This document shows positions 1 to 7,244 of a stretch of DNA of 14,950 bases, one piece after another. Location: the NCBI GenBank assembly GCA_030527565.1, contig JAUNAO010000013.1, positions 1 through 14,950 of the forward strand, given 5' to 3'. Each line of letters begins with the position of its first letter. The first letter of the stretch is position 1. The notes under the pieces are model-generated. The model saw nothing but the letters and a program-made list of their open reading frames with translations. It ran no database searches and had not been told where the DNA came from. The DNA is from Candidatus Saccharimonadota bacterium (GTDB lineage: Bacteria; Patescibacteriota; Saccharimonadia; Saccharimonadales; Saccharimonadaceae). The translations under genes and the position numbers were made by a program.

Positions 1-170
1 AAATTCGGGCGAGTTTCGGTTTTCCGGTTGCGGAGAAAGTGGCGGGGTATTTTGGCGGGGGCGGACATCCTTACGCGGCGGGATTCAGAACTTACGACAC
101 AAATTACGAAGAAGTTTTGCGCGGGTTAGTTGAGTGCGTGGCGGATTTAGTTGAGGAGGAAAATGTTTAG
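1..170 (+). CDS. DHH/DHHA1 family phosphoesterase (NrnA-like), C-terminal end only
   Basis: The 5' end lies outside the window; the last ~56 codons are read in the frame that ends with TAG at 168-170. The visible protein has the glycine-rich DHHA1 signature FGGGGHPYAAGF, preceded by a strand and helix reading IRASFGFPVAEKVAGY. In the nanoRNase/pAp phosphatase (NrnA) and RecJ-like families this C-terminal motif binds the nucleic acid or nucleotide substrate, while the catalytic DHH half lies upstream and cannot be seen here. The likely role is hydrolysis of short oligoribonucleotides or pAp in the cytoplasm. The 3' end overlaps the start of the following hydrolase gene by 8 bases, so the two are probably co-transcribed. 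The family is clear from the motif; the exact member (NrnA or another DHH protein) is not. Confidence 0.85.
   Translation, partial: IRASFGFPVAEKVAGYFGGGGHPYAAGFRTYDTNYEEVLRGLVECVADLVEEENV
154..159 (+). promoter_or_regulatory. Shine-Dalgarno that sets the hydrolase start at ATG 163
   Basis: AGGAGG lies three bases before ATG 163, inside the last codons of the DHH gene. An in-frame TTG at 151 would extend the protein by four residues, but it would place this ribosome-binding sequence inside the coding region. ATG 163 is therefore preferred. Confidence 0.7.
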
Positions 171-924
171 TAAAATTAAGTACGAAATTTTCAAAAGACC
201 GCTCGAACTTTCAAAGACGCATGATTTTTGCGAGTCGAAAAGCCCAAAGTTAACAGTCGTTTTTGTTCATGGAATTGCAGCAACGTCGGCAAGTTTTAAG
301 AATACGCTAGATTATCTTGAAGGAACGAGATCGATGCAAGATGTGCGTTTTGTGACTTTTGACCTTTTGGGGGCTGGAAAATCTTATACTTCGGACCGGT
401 TAGAATATAATTTCGACGAACAACTTACGGCACTGGAAAATTCGATTAAAAAACTCCACGCTAAAACTCCGCTGGTTTTAGTTGGGCATTCGATGGGGAC
501 AATGATTGCGACGCGATATGCAGCGGCGCATAAAAAGGAAGTCCGCGAGTTAATTTTAGTTTCGCCGCCAATTTATCGCGCGGAAGATATTAAGAGTCCA
601 GCGTTTGCACAGGCGATGATTGGTTTTAGGGAAGTCATGAAACAAAAAAATCGTGAGGCTATTAAATCTAAGGCGTTTAATAATGAAATTAAGAATATAG
701 TTTCGAATACTAAGAATTATGATTTTTTGGTGAAGACGACAAAACCGACGACATTGATTTTTGGGGACAAAGATTTAATCATTGCAACATTTAATATTCC
801 AAAATTATTAAAAGAAAATTCGAAAGTCCGAGCAATTAAAACATCTGGCACACACGGAGTTTCGCGCGATAAATACACAAAAATTTTGCCGGAGTTAGAA
901 AGGATTTTAAATGAAACTTTATAA
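163..924 (+). CDS. alpha/beta hydrolase (MhpC-type fold), substrate unknown
   Basis: A 253-residue alpha/beta hydrolase counted from ATG 163. The oxyanion-hole strand reads VVFVHGIAAT (HG at 36-37). DLLGAGKS (68-74) matches the conserved D-x-x-G-x-G-x-S turn. The nucleophile elbow is VGHSMG with Ser110. The acid is most likely Asp204 in FGDKDL, and the base is His231 in SGTHGVS, so the whole triad is present. The cap region between roughly residues 135 and 190 is short and lysine-rich. No signal peptide is visible, so the protein should be cytoplasmic. It sits between a DHH phosphoesterase and cysS in an overlapping operon, which does not reveal its substrate. Esterase, lipase or peptidase activity are all possible. 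Confidence 0.85.
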   Translation: MFSKIKYEIFKRPLELSKTHDFCESKSPKLTVVFVHGIAATSASFKNTLDYLEGTRSMQDVRFVTFDLLGAGKSYTSDRLEYNFDEQLTALENSIKKLHAKTPLVLVGHSMGTMIATRYAAAHKKEVRELILVSPPIYRAEDIKSPAFAQAMIGFREVMKQKNREAIKSKAFNNEIKNIVSNTKNYDFLVKTTKPTTLIFGDKDLIIATFNIPKLLKENSKVRAIKTSGTHGVSRDKYTKILPELERILNETL

Positions 925-2254
925 TACCGCCGATCGAAAAATTGAAGAGTTCAAACCTTTGAATGAAGTGGTGAAAGTTTATACGTGTGGGCCGACGGTT
1001 TATAATTTTCAGCATATCGGGAATTTTGCGGCGCAGATTTATTGGGATTTATTAGTCCGAACTTTGCGCGCGAATGATTTTAAGGTGAGGCGGGTTTTGA
1101 ATTTAACGGATGTTGGACATTTAGTTTCGGACGCGGACGAGGGGGAAGATAAATTGGAGAAAGGCGCGGCGAGAGAGGGGAAAAGCGCGTTTGAGGTTGC
1201 GAAGTTTTATGCGGATGACTTTTTTGAAGGTTGGCGGAAGTTAGAGTTGTTAGATCCAGAAGTTGTTGCGCGAGCGACGGATTATGTCGAAGCGGACATG
1301 CGGGCAGTCGATAGAATGACCGCAAATGGTTTTACTTATGAAACCGAGGACGGAATTTATTTCGATACGTCGAAGTTTCCGGAGTATGCAGATTTTGCGC
1401 GGCTTGATCTTTCTGGTTTACAGGCGGGGGCGCGGGTTTCGTTTAGCGATGAAAAACGAAATGCTTCGGATTTTGCGGTTTGGAAGTTTATTAAGCCGGG
1501 CGAGAAACATGAGATGCGTTGGGATTATCTTGGACGGCCGGGCTATCCGGGTTGGCACTTAGAATGTTCGACAATCATTCATGAAGAACTTGGTGAGCCG
1601 ATTGATATTCATACCGGCGGGATCGACCATGTGCCAATTCACCATACGAATGAAATTGCGCAGAGTTATGCAATTTCCGGACGGCCGCTCGCGAAATATT
1701 GGATGCATTGTGATTTTATTACGATTGATGGGCGGAAGATTTCGAAGTCGTTAGGGAATGTGTATTTAATTTCGGATCTCGAGGAACGGGGTTTTTCGGC
1801 GCTCGATTATAAGATGTGGGTTTTGTCTGGGCATTATCAGGGCGATAGGAACTTCACGTTTGAAAGTTTGGAGGCTTCTAGAAACCGCAGGCTGAATTGG
1901 CGAAATCGGATTGCGGAATGCTATCAAAAAGAAGTTGTTAGTGATGATGGGGCTTACGAGCAGGTTCTTGCGGCAGTTTCGAACAATTTAAATTCGGCGG
2001 AGGCGTTTATGCTGGTGGACAATTTTCAAGTATCACTTGAAAATTGGCACAAGATTGATGAGTTATTTGGATTAGGATTGTTCAAGGATGCGCCGGAGAT
2101 TTCGGAGGAGCTAAAAGGATTAATTATCGAGCGGGAGAAGGCGCGGGCGGAAAAAAATTATGTGCGAGCAGACGAGATTCGAGACGAACTTTTGCGGTCT
2201 AATATTGCGGTGAAGGATACGGCCGACGGAGCGATTTGGCAGTATAATTCATAG
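911..2254 (+). CDS. cysS: Cysteine--tRNA ligase
   Basis: Class I aminoacyl-tRNA synthetase that activates cysteine with ATP and charges tRNA-Cys. At 447 residues it is slightly shorter than the E. coli enzyme (461). The N-terminal block YTCGPTVYNFQHIGN carries zinc-ligand Cys26 and the HIGH motif (HIGN, 35-38). A second zinc cysteine is Cys219 in HLECS, followed by HTGGIDHVPIHHTNE with the remaining ligand region. The KMSKS loop is KISKSLGN from residue 276. The C-terminal part from about 310 is the helical anticodon-binding region, ending in the typical KNYVRADEIRDEL segment. The ATG at 911 lies inside the end of the hydrolase gene (14-base overlap) with AAAGGA at 899-904 as ribosome-binding site, so translational coupling is likely. 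Confidence 0.97.
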   Translation: MKLYNTADRKIEEFKPLNEVVKVYTCGPTVYNFQHIGNFAAQIYWDLLVRTLRANDFKVRRVLNLTDVGHLVSDADEGEDKLEKGAAREGKSAFEVAKFYADDFFEGWRKLELLDPEVVARATDYVEADMRAVDRMTANGFTYETEDGIYFDTSKFPEYADFARLDLSGLQAGARVSFSDEKRNASDFAVWKFIKPGEKHEMRWDYLGRPGYPGWHLECSTIIHEELGEPIDIHTGGIDHVPIHHTNEIAQSYAISGRPLAKYWMHCDFITIDGRKISKSLGNVYLISDLEERGFSALDYKMWVLSGHYQGDRNFTFESLEASRNRRLNWRNRIAECYQKEVVSDDGAYEQVLAAVSNNLNSAEAFMLVDNFQVSLENWHKIDELFGLGLFKDAPEISEELKGLIIEREKARAEKNYVRADEIRDELLRSNIAVKDTADGAIWQYNS

Positions 2255-2313
2255 TTAGCTGGCACGCACACAGCGGACGTAACATTATGACATAAATTTA
2301 ATAGTTGCAAGAC

Positions 2314-3432
2314 TTATTTATAATAATTTTTCAAAAAATCGTTCTTATATTCTTCAAAAGTGTCATTTAAAAGCGATTCACGAATTTTATCGACCGTCTT
2401 AACGACGAAATGTTCATTATGAATCGAGGCGAGGACTTTTGCGGTAATTTCATCGGTGCGGAAAAGATGATGGAGATAGGCTTTTGTGTAGTTTTTACAA
2501 AGTTCACAATCGCAATCATCCTCGAGTGGGGAAAAATCGGTTTTATATTTTGCATTTTTAATATTAATCCGGCCATTTTTCGTATAGAGCGAGCCATTTC
2601 GAGCCATGCGGGTTGGACCGACGCAATCAAAAGTATCGCAACCATTCTCGGCGCCGATAAAAAGATCAATCGGTTCTTGTCCCATGCCGAGAAGATGGCG
2701 CGGTTTATTTTCCGGGAGTATATTATTTACGGTTTGTAGCATTTCCGCCATGCCGTCCGCCGTAAATACGCCACCAATTCCGAAACCATCGGGGTTTTTC
2801 GAAGCGGAATATTTCGCGGACTTGGCGCGAAGATCATTAAATTTACCGCCTTGAACTACGGCATAAAGGTATTGCTCCGGTTTTCCGGCTTTAAGAGCCT
2901 CGTCGGCGAGTTTTTTGTGTTCCTCAACGCAACGATCGAGCCAATAATGCGTCCGTTCCATCGCAGCTTTCATGTCTTCATAATTATCCGACTTTGCGAG
3001 CTGGTCGAAAGCCATGTGAATATCGGCGCCAATCTTCCATTGCGCCTGCATCGAAGATTCCGGCGTCATTTCAAGTTTATCGCCGTTAATATGCGATTTA
3101 AAATTCGCGCCGTGTTCGGAAATTTTAACATCCGGAAGGGAAAAAATCTGGAAACCACCAGAATCGGTAAAAGTCGGGCCGTTCCAACTCGAAAACTTTG
3201 CGAGGCCGCCGGCTTCTTCGATTAAATCCGGACCTGGGGTCAGGACGAGATGGTAAGTATTTGCAAGAATTGCTTGTGAGCCAAGATCGCGCATTTCCTG
3301 CATCGTTAAAGCCTTTACGGTCGCGCGAGTCGCGGCACCAACAAAAGCCGGAGTTTTAATATCGCCGTGTGGGGTGTGAATTACGCCAACGCGGGCGAGG
3401 TCATTTCTCTTCTCAATATCAAACTTTAACAT
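2314..3432 (-). CDS. tgt: tRNA-guanine transglycosylase
   Basis: Bacterial-type Tgt, 372 residues, which exchanges guanine-34 of GUN-anticodon tRNAs for preQ1. Asp90 in TFTDSGGFQIFSL corresponds to the conserved active-site Asp of the family. The nucleophile Asp269 lies in DTFDCVGPTRMARNG. The zinc site is intact: Cys307, Cys309 and Cys312 in CDCELC plus His338, with the family spacing of 26 residues between the last Cys and the His. Most family members read FDCVMPTRNARNG, so the G and M here are departures. It is the last gene of queH-queA-tgt, overlapping the queA end by 7 bases. The nearest GGAG is about 13 bases before its ATG, so initiation probably depends on coupling to queA termination. 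Confidence 0.96.
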   Translation of the reverse strand: MLKFDIEKRNDLARVGVIHTPHGDIKTPAFVGAATRATVKALTMQEMRDLGSQAILANTYHLVLTPGPDLIEEAGGLAKFSSWNGPTFTDSGGFQIFSLPDVKISEHGANFKSHINGDKLEMTPESSMQAQWKIGADIHMAFDQLAKSDNYEDMKAAMERTHYWLDRCVEEHKKLADEALKAGKPEQYLYAVVQGGKFNDLRAKSAKYSASKNPDGFGIGGVFTADGMAEMLQTVNNILPENKPRHLLGMGQEPIDLFIGAENGCDTFDCVGPTRMARNGSLYTKNGRINIKNAKYKTDFSPLEDDCDCELCKNYTKAYLHHLFRTDEITAKVLASIHNEHFVVKTVDKIRESLLNDTFEEYKNDFLKNYYK

Positions 3433-4424
3433 ATAAACATTGAATCTCCATAACTTAAGAAATTATATTTTTCTTTAACACAGTGGTCGTAAGCCTGATG
3501 CAAATTTTCCCAGCCAGCAAACGCGGCAGTTAACATCAGAACGGTAGATTTCGGGGCATGGAAATTAGTTAAAAGCGCGTCAATCATTTCAAAATTAAAG
3601 CCTGGGTAGATAAAAATATCATCTTCACCGGAAGTTTTGCCGGTTTTTGCATAGTATTCAAGCGTCCGCGCGACGGTTGTCCCGAGAGCAATGACGCGGT
3701 GATTGTTTTCTTTCGCGGTTTTAATTGCGGTAAGAGTATCGTCTGGAATGTTAAACCATTCAGAATGCATTTTATGCCCCTCAACTTCATCACTACGAAT
3801 TGGAAGGAAAGTACCGAGACCAACATGGAGCGTTAGATACTTAACGATTACGCCTTTCTCTTCGAGACGTTTTATTAGATCGTCGGTCATATTCAAGCTC
3901 GCGGTTGGAGCAGCGGCCGAACCCATCTCCTTGCCCCAAACGGTTTGATAACGTTCCTTGTCGGCTTCGGTCGCATCGCGATGTAGATATGGCGGAAGAG
4001 GAACCGTACCATATTTTTCAGCAAGTTCGTCGAGTGGAATATTTGATTTGACTTCCGCAATACCATTGCCGAGGATTTCGACAACTTCGATTTTCGCGTC
4101 GCCAACTGTTAATGTATTACCAGCGTGAAGTTTTCCGCGATACATAACTTTTACAAGTTCGGGTTGATGGCGTTCGAGAACAACGAGCTCGCGTTCGCGG
4201 CCGTCCGGTAAAGTTGTAAAAATACGCGACTGCATGACGCGAGTATCGTTTAGAATAATCGTGTCGCCCTTATTGAGGAAATCCGCAAGATCGCGATAAT
4301 AGGAATCTTTGATTTTACCAGTTTTACGATTTAAAACGGCGAGGCGCGTTGTGCCGCGAACTTCTGGCGGGAATTTTGCGATGCGTTCTTCTGGCAAATC
4401 GTAATTATAATCCGATACTAACAT
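3426..4424 (-). CDS. queA: S-adenosylmethionine:tRNA ribosyltransferase-isomerase
   Basis: QueA transfers and isomerises the ribosyl group of SAM onto preQ1-tRNA to make epoxyqueuosine. The 332-residue protein is close to the usual length and carries the family blocks: ILNDTRVMQSR (58-67), VPLPPYLHR (141-149), GSAAAPTASLNMT (168-180), LTLHVGLGTFLPI (197-209), VEGHKMHSEWF (214-224), IALGTTVARTLE (245-256) and LTNFHAPKSTVLML (285-298). Two positions usually strongly conserved differ: the block normally ending GLHFT reads SLNMT, and GTF is followed by L rather than R or K. The start ATG overlaps the queH stop by 7 bases and has AAGGAG 8 bases upstream (plus-strand 4433-4438). It is the middle gene of the operon. 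Confidence 0.96.
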   Translation of the reverse strand: MLVSDYNYDLPEERIAKFPPEVRGTTRLAVLNRKTGKIKDSYYRDLADFLNKGDTIILNDTRVMQSRIFTTLPDGRERELVVLERHQPELVKVMYRGKLHAGNTLTVGDAKIEVVEILGNGIAEVKSNIPLDELAEKYGTVPLPPYLHRDATEADKERYQTVWGKEMGSAAAPTASLNMTDDLIKRLEEKGVIVKYLTLHVGLGTFLPIRSDEVEGHKMHSEWFNIPDDTLTAIKTAKENNHRVIALGTTVARTLEYYAKTGKTSGEDDIFIYPGFNFEMIDALLTNFHAPKSTVLMLTAAFAGWENLHQAYDHCVKEKYNFLSYGDSMFIC

Positions 4425-4966
4425 TTTTCAATCTCCTTTTTATAACGATCCTCTTCCGAAAAAATGCAACCGCAATATTTCTGCATATACATGCCAAGTT
4501 CGCGAGCTTTATTTTGTCCTTCACGGAAACCAGTACGAAAATCACGATATAAAAATTCAACACCGGAAAGTTCAGCCAATTCTTCGCAGACTTTAATAAG
4601 TTCTTCATGTTTTTGATATGGCGAAACAAGAAGAGTCGTCGTAAAAGCGTCGTAGCCGTTTTTCGCAGCAAAACGAACGGTTTCGGTTAAACGTTTTTTG
4701 TAACAATATTTTGCGCAACGATTTTCGAGATCGTTTACAACGTTTTTACAGAATTCATCGAGACCATAATCTTCCCTAAAAATTGCTTCGACGCCGATCT
4801 TTTTCGTATAATCTTTTAGACAATTTCGGCGGGCTTTATATTCTGTGAACGGATGAATGTTCGGATTGTACCAAAAAACTGTCGGCTCAATTCCTTCAGA
4901 ACGTAGCGAGTCGATACAATAAACGCTGCATGGTGCGCAGCAAGTATGCATAAGGACTTTTTTCAT
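4418..4966 (-). CDS. queH: Epoxyqueuosine reductase QueH
   Basis: QueH (former DUF208) reduces epoxyqueuosine in tRNA to queuosine and is the non-homologous replacement for the cobalamin-dependent QueG. The 182-residue protein shows the full cysteine set of the family: HTCCAPCS (Cys9, Cys10), RCAKYCYKKRL (Cys84, Cys88) and KYCGCIFSEEDRYKK (Cys165, Cys167). The conserved block TLLVSPYQKHE is at 111-121. These cysteines hold an iron-sulfur cluster and an iron centre in the characterised family. It is the first gene of queH-queA-tgt, read from a promoter in the divergent gap, and its ATG lies only about 8 bases after the predicted transcription start with no strong Shine-Dalgarno sequence (AAGAAG at best). 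Confidence 0.95.
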   Translation of the reverse strand: MKKVLMHTCCAPCSVYCIDSLRSEGIEPTVFWYNPNIHPFTEYKARRNCLKDYTKKIGVEAIFREDYGLDEFCKNVVNDLENRCAKYCYKKRLTETVRFAAKNGYDAFTTTLLVSPYQKHEELIKVCEELAELSGVEFLYRDFRTGFREGQNKARELGMYMQKYCGCIFSEEDRYKKEIEKC

Positions 4967-4980
4967 AAAACTTCTTTATT

Positions 4981-5009
4981 ATTATAACATTTATGATAAA
5001 ATAAGTCTA
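4981..5009 (-). promoter_or_regulatory. Promoter of queH-queA-tgt
   Basis: On the minus strand TAGACT (plus 5004-5009, four of six matches to TTGACA) is followed after exactly 17 bases by a perfect TATAAT (plus 4981-4986). A TG one base before the -10 makes it an extended -10 (TGTTATAAT). Transcription should begin near 4974, about 8 bases before the queH ATG. Confidence 0.7.
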
Positions 5010-5018
5010 TAAAGGAGG
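4994..5018 (+). promoter_or_regulatory. Extended -10 promoter and ribosome-binding site of the AI-2E permease gene
   Basis: TGATAAAAT at 4994-5002 is an extended -10 with no convincing -35. It overlaps the spacer of the divergent queH promoter, so the two polymerases would compete. A strong Shine-Dalgarno sequence, AAAGGAGG at 5011-5018, precedes ATG 5022 by three bases. Confidence 0.55.
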
Positions 5019-5021
5019 TTT

Positions 5022-6137
5022 ATGTCTAAGATAATTGGAGACGATACGAGTTCTTACGTAAAGTTTTGGCTAGTACCGCTTGGGATTGGTTTAATTTTAT
5101 TGTTTTTATATCGGGCACTTGAGGGTTTGATTATCGTTGGGCTGTCGGTTTTCTTGGCCTTAGCACTACGGCCCCTCGTTAAGATGGTTAATAATTTCTT
5201 TACAAAACATTTCGGGAAGAATAAAAAACATCGGACAACTTCGGCGGTTTTGGCTTATTTGATTGTGATCGCAGTGATTGGGGGAATTTTGGCGATTGTC
5301 GGGCCAGTTGTCGTTAACGAAACGGCGCGCTTTATTCAACAAGTACCGGAAATGTTCGAGAAGAACCTTGGTGGCTGGGAAGGAATTAATAATTTCGGCA
5401 AAGCGATTGGAATCGAAAATTTACAGGCCGAAATCTCACATGTACTCAGCACTTTTTCGAGTGGTTTCTTAAGTACGATTGGCGATAGTATCGTGGCGAA
5501 TGTGAGCGGGGTCGCTGACGCAATGATGAAGATTGCTTTAGTGTTAGTTTTGACGATGTTGATTTTGCTTGAGGGGCCGGCGCTTCTTAAGAGTTTCTGG
5601 CAGAGTTTGAGCGATGGCGATGAAAATAAAAAACCAGTTGAAGTCGCGAAGCGTGTTACTTCGAAAATGGGGAACGTTGTTTCGACTTATGTTTCGAGAC
5701 AGGTTTCGATTGCGGCGCTTGATGGATGTGCGTCGGGGTTAATCGTTTTCATTCTTTCGTTAATCTTAGGCTTTTCGTCGAGTCTTGCGATTCCGATGGG
5801 GATGATTACGATGGTTTTCTATTTAATCCCGATGTTTGGTCAGTTTATTGGCGGAACTCTAGTTACTTTAATCCTTCTATTTTCGAATCCGGTAGCAGCG
5901 ATTGCGTTTGCGATTATATATATAATATATGCGCAGATCGAGAATAATGTTATCTCGCCAAAGATCCAAGGCAATGCTTTGAACTTACCGGCGGTGATGA
6001 TTTTGATTGCGGTAGTGATCGGTATGTATATGTTTGGGTTGCTCGGCGCGATTATCGCAATTCCAATCGCTGGTTGTGTCCGTGTATTGATGGACGAATA
6101 TCCAAACATTAAGAAAGCGGCGCGCGGTCAGGATTAA
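5022..6137 (+). CDS. AI-2E family transporter (membrane permease)
   Basis: A 371-residue polytopic membrane protein of the AI-2E/PerM family (PF01594). The N-terminus has two close hydrophobic helices (about 14-50), followed by a basic loop HFGKNKKHR and a third helix (about 70-100). A soluble middle segment rich in charged and amphipathic stretches follows (about 100-165), then a block of further helices to about 355. The family signature region reads SSSLAIPMGMITMVFYLIPM followed by FGQFIGG. Characterised relatives export autoinducer-2 or act as ion antiporters, so the substrate here cannot be named. It is the first gene of a pair: the stop TAA shares a base with the next ATG (TAATG), so the downstream membrane protein is translationally coupled. 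Confidence 0.9.
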   Translation: MSKIIGDDTSSYVKFWLVPLGIGLILLFLYRALEGLIIVGLSVFLALALRPLVKMVNNFFTKHFGKNKKHRTTSAVLAYLIVIAVIGGILAIVGPVVVNETARFIQQVPEMFEKNLGGWEGINNFGKAIGIENLQAEISHVLSTFSSGFLSTIGDSIVANVSGVADAMMKIALVLVLTMLILLEGPALLKSFWQSLSDGDENKKPVEVAKRVTSKMGNVVSTYVSRQVSIAALDGCASGLIVFILSLILGFSSSLAIPMGMITMVFYLIPMFGQFIGGTLVTLILLFSNPVAAIAFAIIYIIYAQIENNVISPKIQGNALNLPAVMILIAVVIGMYMFGLLGAIIAIPIAGCVRVLMDEYPNIKKAARGQD

Positions 6138-7198
6138 TGAGTAAGAAAAAACGCTGGAAAAAAGTTTTGTCGGTTCTACTTTTTGTAGCGCTAAACGTAG
6201 CAGTGATTTTAATAACGGCAATTTCGGAATTCGGCAATTCGGCGAACGCAACGGAACTCGCGAAGGTAAAAATTAATTTTTGGTTGCTGTTGCCGGCGGT
6301 TGGATTATTTGTCCTAGCGACAATCGCGAATATATATAAATATGTTTTGATGATTCGCAATGCTAATAAAGCGGGCGAAGGGGCTATGACAAAACGCGCA
6401 AGCTGGAAACTAGCTTGGCGGGTTGTAATGCTTGGAAAATATTACGACAATATTACTCCATCGGCAGTGGGCGGGCAACCGTTTCAGATTTACTATATGC
6501 GAAAGAAAAGCAATCTACCACGCGGACAAATGACATCGATTCCGATCGTTGGGATGATTGCTGGGCAGATCGGTTTTCTCGTTGTGGCGGTTTTATGTTT
6601 TGTGTTTAGCGACTTCCTCGGCAAAAATCCGACTTTAATGGTTGCGGCTTGGTTGGGGCTACTTATTTATGCATTTTGGCCGATTTTTATTTTTGGAGCA
6701 AATTTCTTTCCGAAGACAACCGCAAGAATCGTTAAGTGGGTTGTAAAGGTTTTAGCAAAGCTGAGAATTGTAAAAAATCGAGAAGCAGCGCTAAAAAAAG
6801 TCGAGATTGAAGTACGCGAATATATGGACGCGATAAAAATAATTTTAAAGACAGATTGGTTGTTTTTAAAATTGATTTTACTTGCCGCAATTTATACGGG
6901 CCTGACGATGTTGATTCCATTTTTCGTTTTACAAGCGTTCGGCGGGAATATTGGATTGTTTGAAAGTTTAGTTTTGACACTTGCGGTGACTAGCGCAGTC
7001 TATTTTGTACCGACTCCCGGGAACTCAGGTGCAGCGGAAGGAACTTTCTTTGTCGTCTTTTCCGCCTTGTCAAGCGGCTATGTGTTTTGGGCGATGTTGA
7101 TTTGGCGATTCTTCTCGTACTATGTATATATATTAATCGGCCCGTTAATTTATTTAAGAATGCATTTCGAAAAGAAGAAGCTATCACGAAAAAATTAA
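6137..7198 (+). CDS. LPG-synthase-TM/UPF0104 (flippase-like) membrane protein
   Basis: A 353-residue integral membrane protein with a basic N-terminus (MSKKKRWKK) and about eight hydrophobic segments. Two blocks mark the family PF03706: GKYYDNITPSAVGGQPFQIYY (from residue 100, with a characteristic P-S-x-x-G-G-x-P) and PTPGNSGAAEGTF (near 292-304), the equivalent of the PTPGGxGxxE motif. Relatives include the transmembrane flippase half of MprF and proteins linked to polyprenol or glycolipid flipping. There is no C-terminal aminoacyl-transferase domain, so it is not an MprF enzyme, and a lipid or glycolipid flipping role in the envelope is inference. Translation is coupled to the AI-2E gene by a one-base overlap. 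Confidence 0.85.
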   Translation: MSKKKRWKKVLSVLLFVALNVAVILITAISEFGNSANATELAKVKINFWLLLPAVGLFVLATIANIYKYVLMIRNANKAGEGAMTKRASWKLAWRVVMLGKYYDNITPSAVGGQPFQIYYMRKKSNLPRGQMTSIPIVGMIAGQIGFLVVAVLCFVFSDFLGKNPTLMVAAWLGLLIYAFWPIFIFGANFFPKTTARIVKWVVKVLAKLRIVKNREAALKKVEIEVREYMDAIKIILKTDWLFLKLILLAAIYTGLTMLIPFFVLQAFGGNIGLFESLVLTLAVTSAVYFVPTPGNSGAAEGTFFVVFSALSSGYVFWAMLIWRFFSYYVYILIGPLIYLRMHFEKKKLSRKN

Positions 7199-7205
7199 GG
7201 TTAAG

Positions 7206-7233
7206 TTGTGTTTTCTAATGAAAATGTTATACT
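7206..7233 (+). promoter_or_regulatory. Promoter of the heterodimeric ABC exporter
   Basis: TTGTGT at 7206-7211, a 16-base spacer and TATACT at 7228-7233 preceded by TG at 7225-7226 form an extended -10 promoter. The predicted start near 7240 leaves a leader of about five bases before ATG 7245, with no Shine-Dalgarno sequence. Confidence 0.6.
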
Positions 7234-7244
7234 TATAAGACGAC

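Noticed and set aside
2255..2313. Possible terminator or small RNA between cysS and tgt
   Set aside because: The 59 bases contain only a short TTATG/CATAA palindrome with a one-base loop and no GC-rich stem followed by a T-run.
2851..3225. Plus-strand open frame of 124 codons opposite tgt
   Set aside because: It lies entirely within the well-supported tgt gene on the other strand, has no ribosome-binding site and shows no recognisable motif.
5911..5930. AT-rich run containing TATAAT inside the AI-2E permease gene
   Set aside because: It encodes a hydrophobic IIYIIY segment of a membrane helix using ATA and TAT codons. There is no matching -35, TGn element or downstream start, so an internal promoter is not supported.
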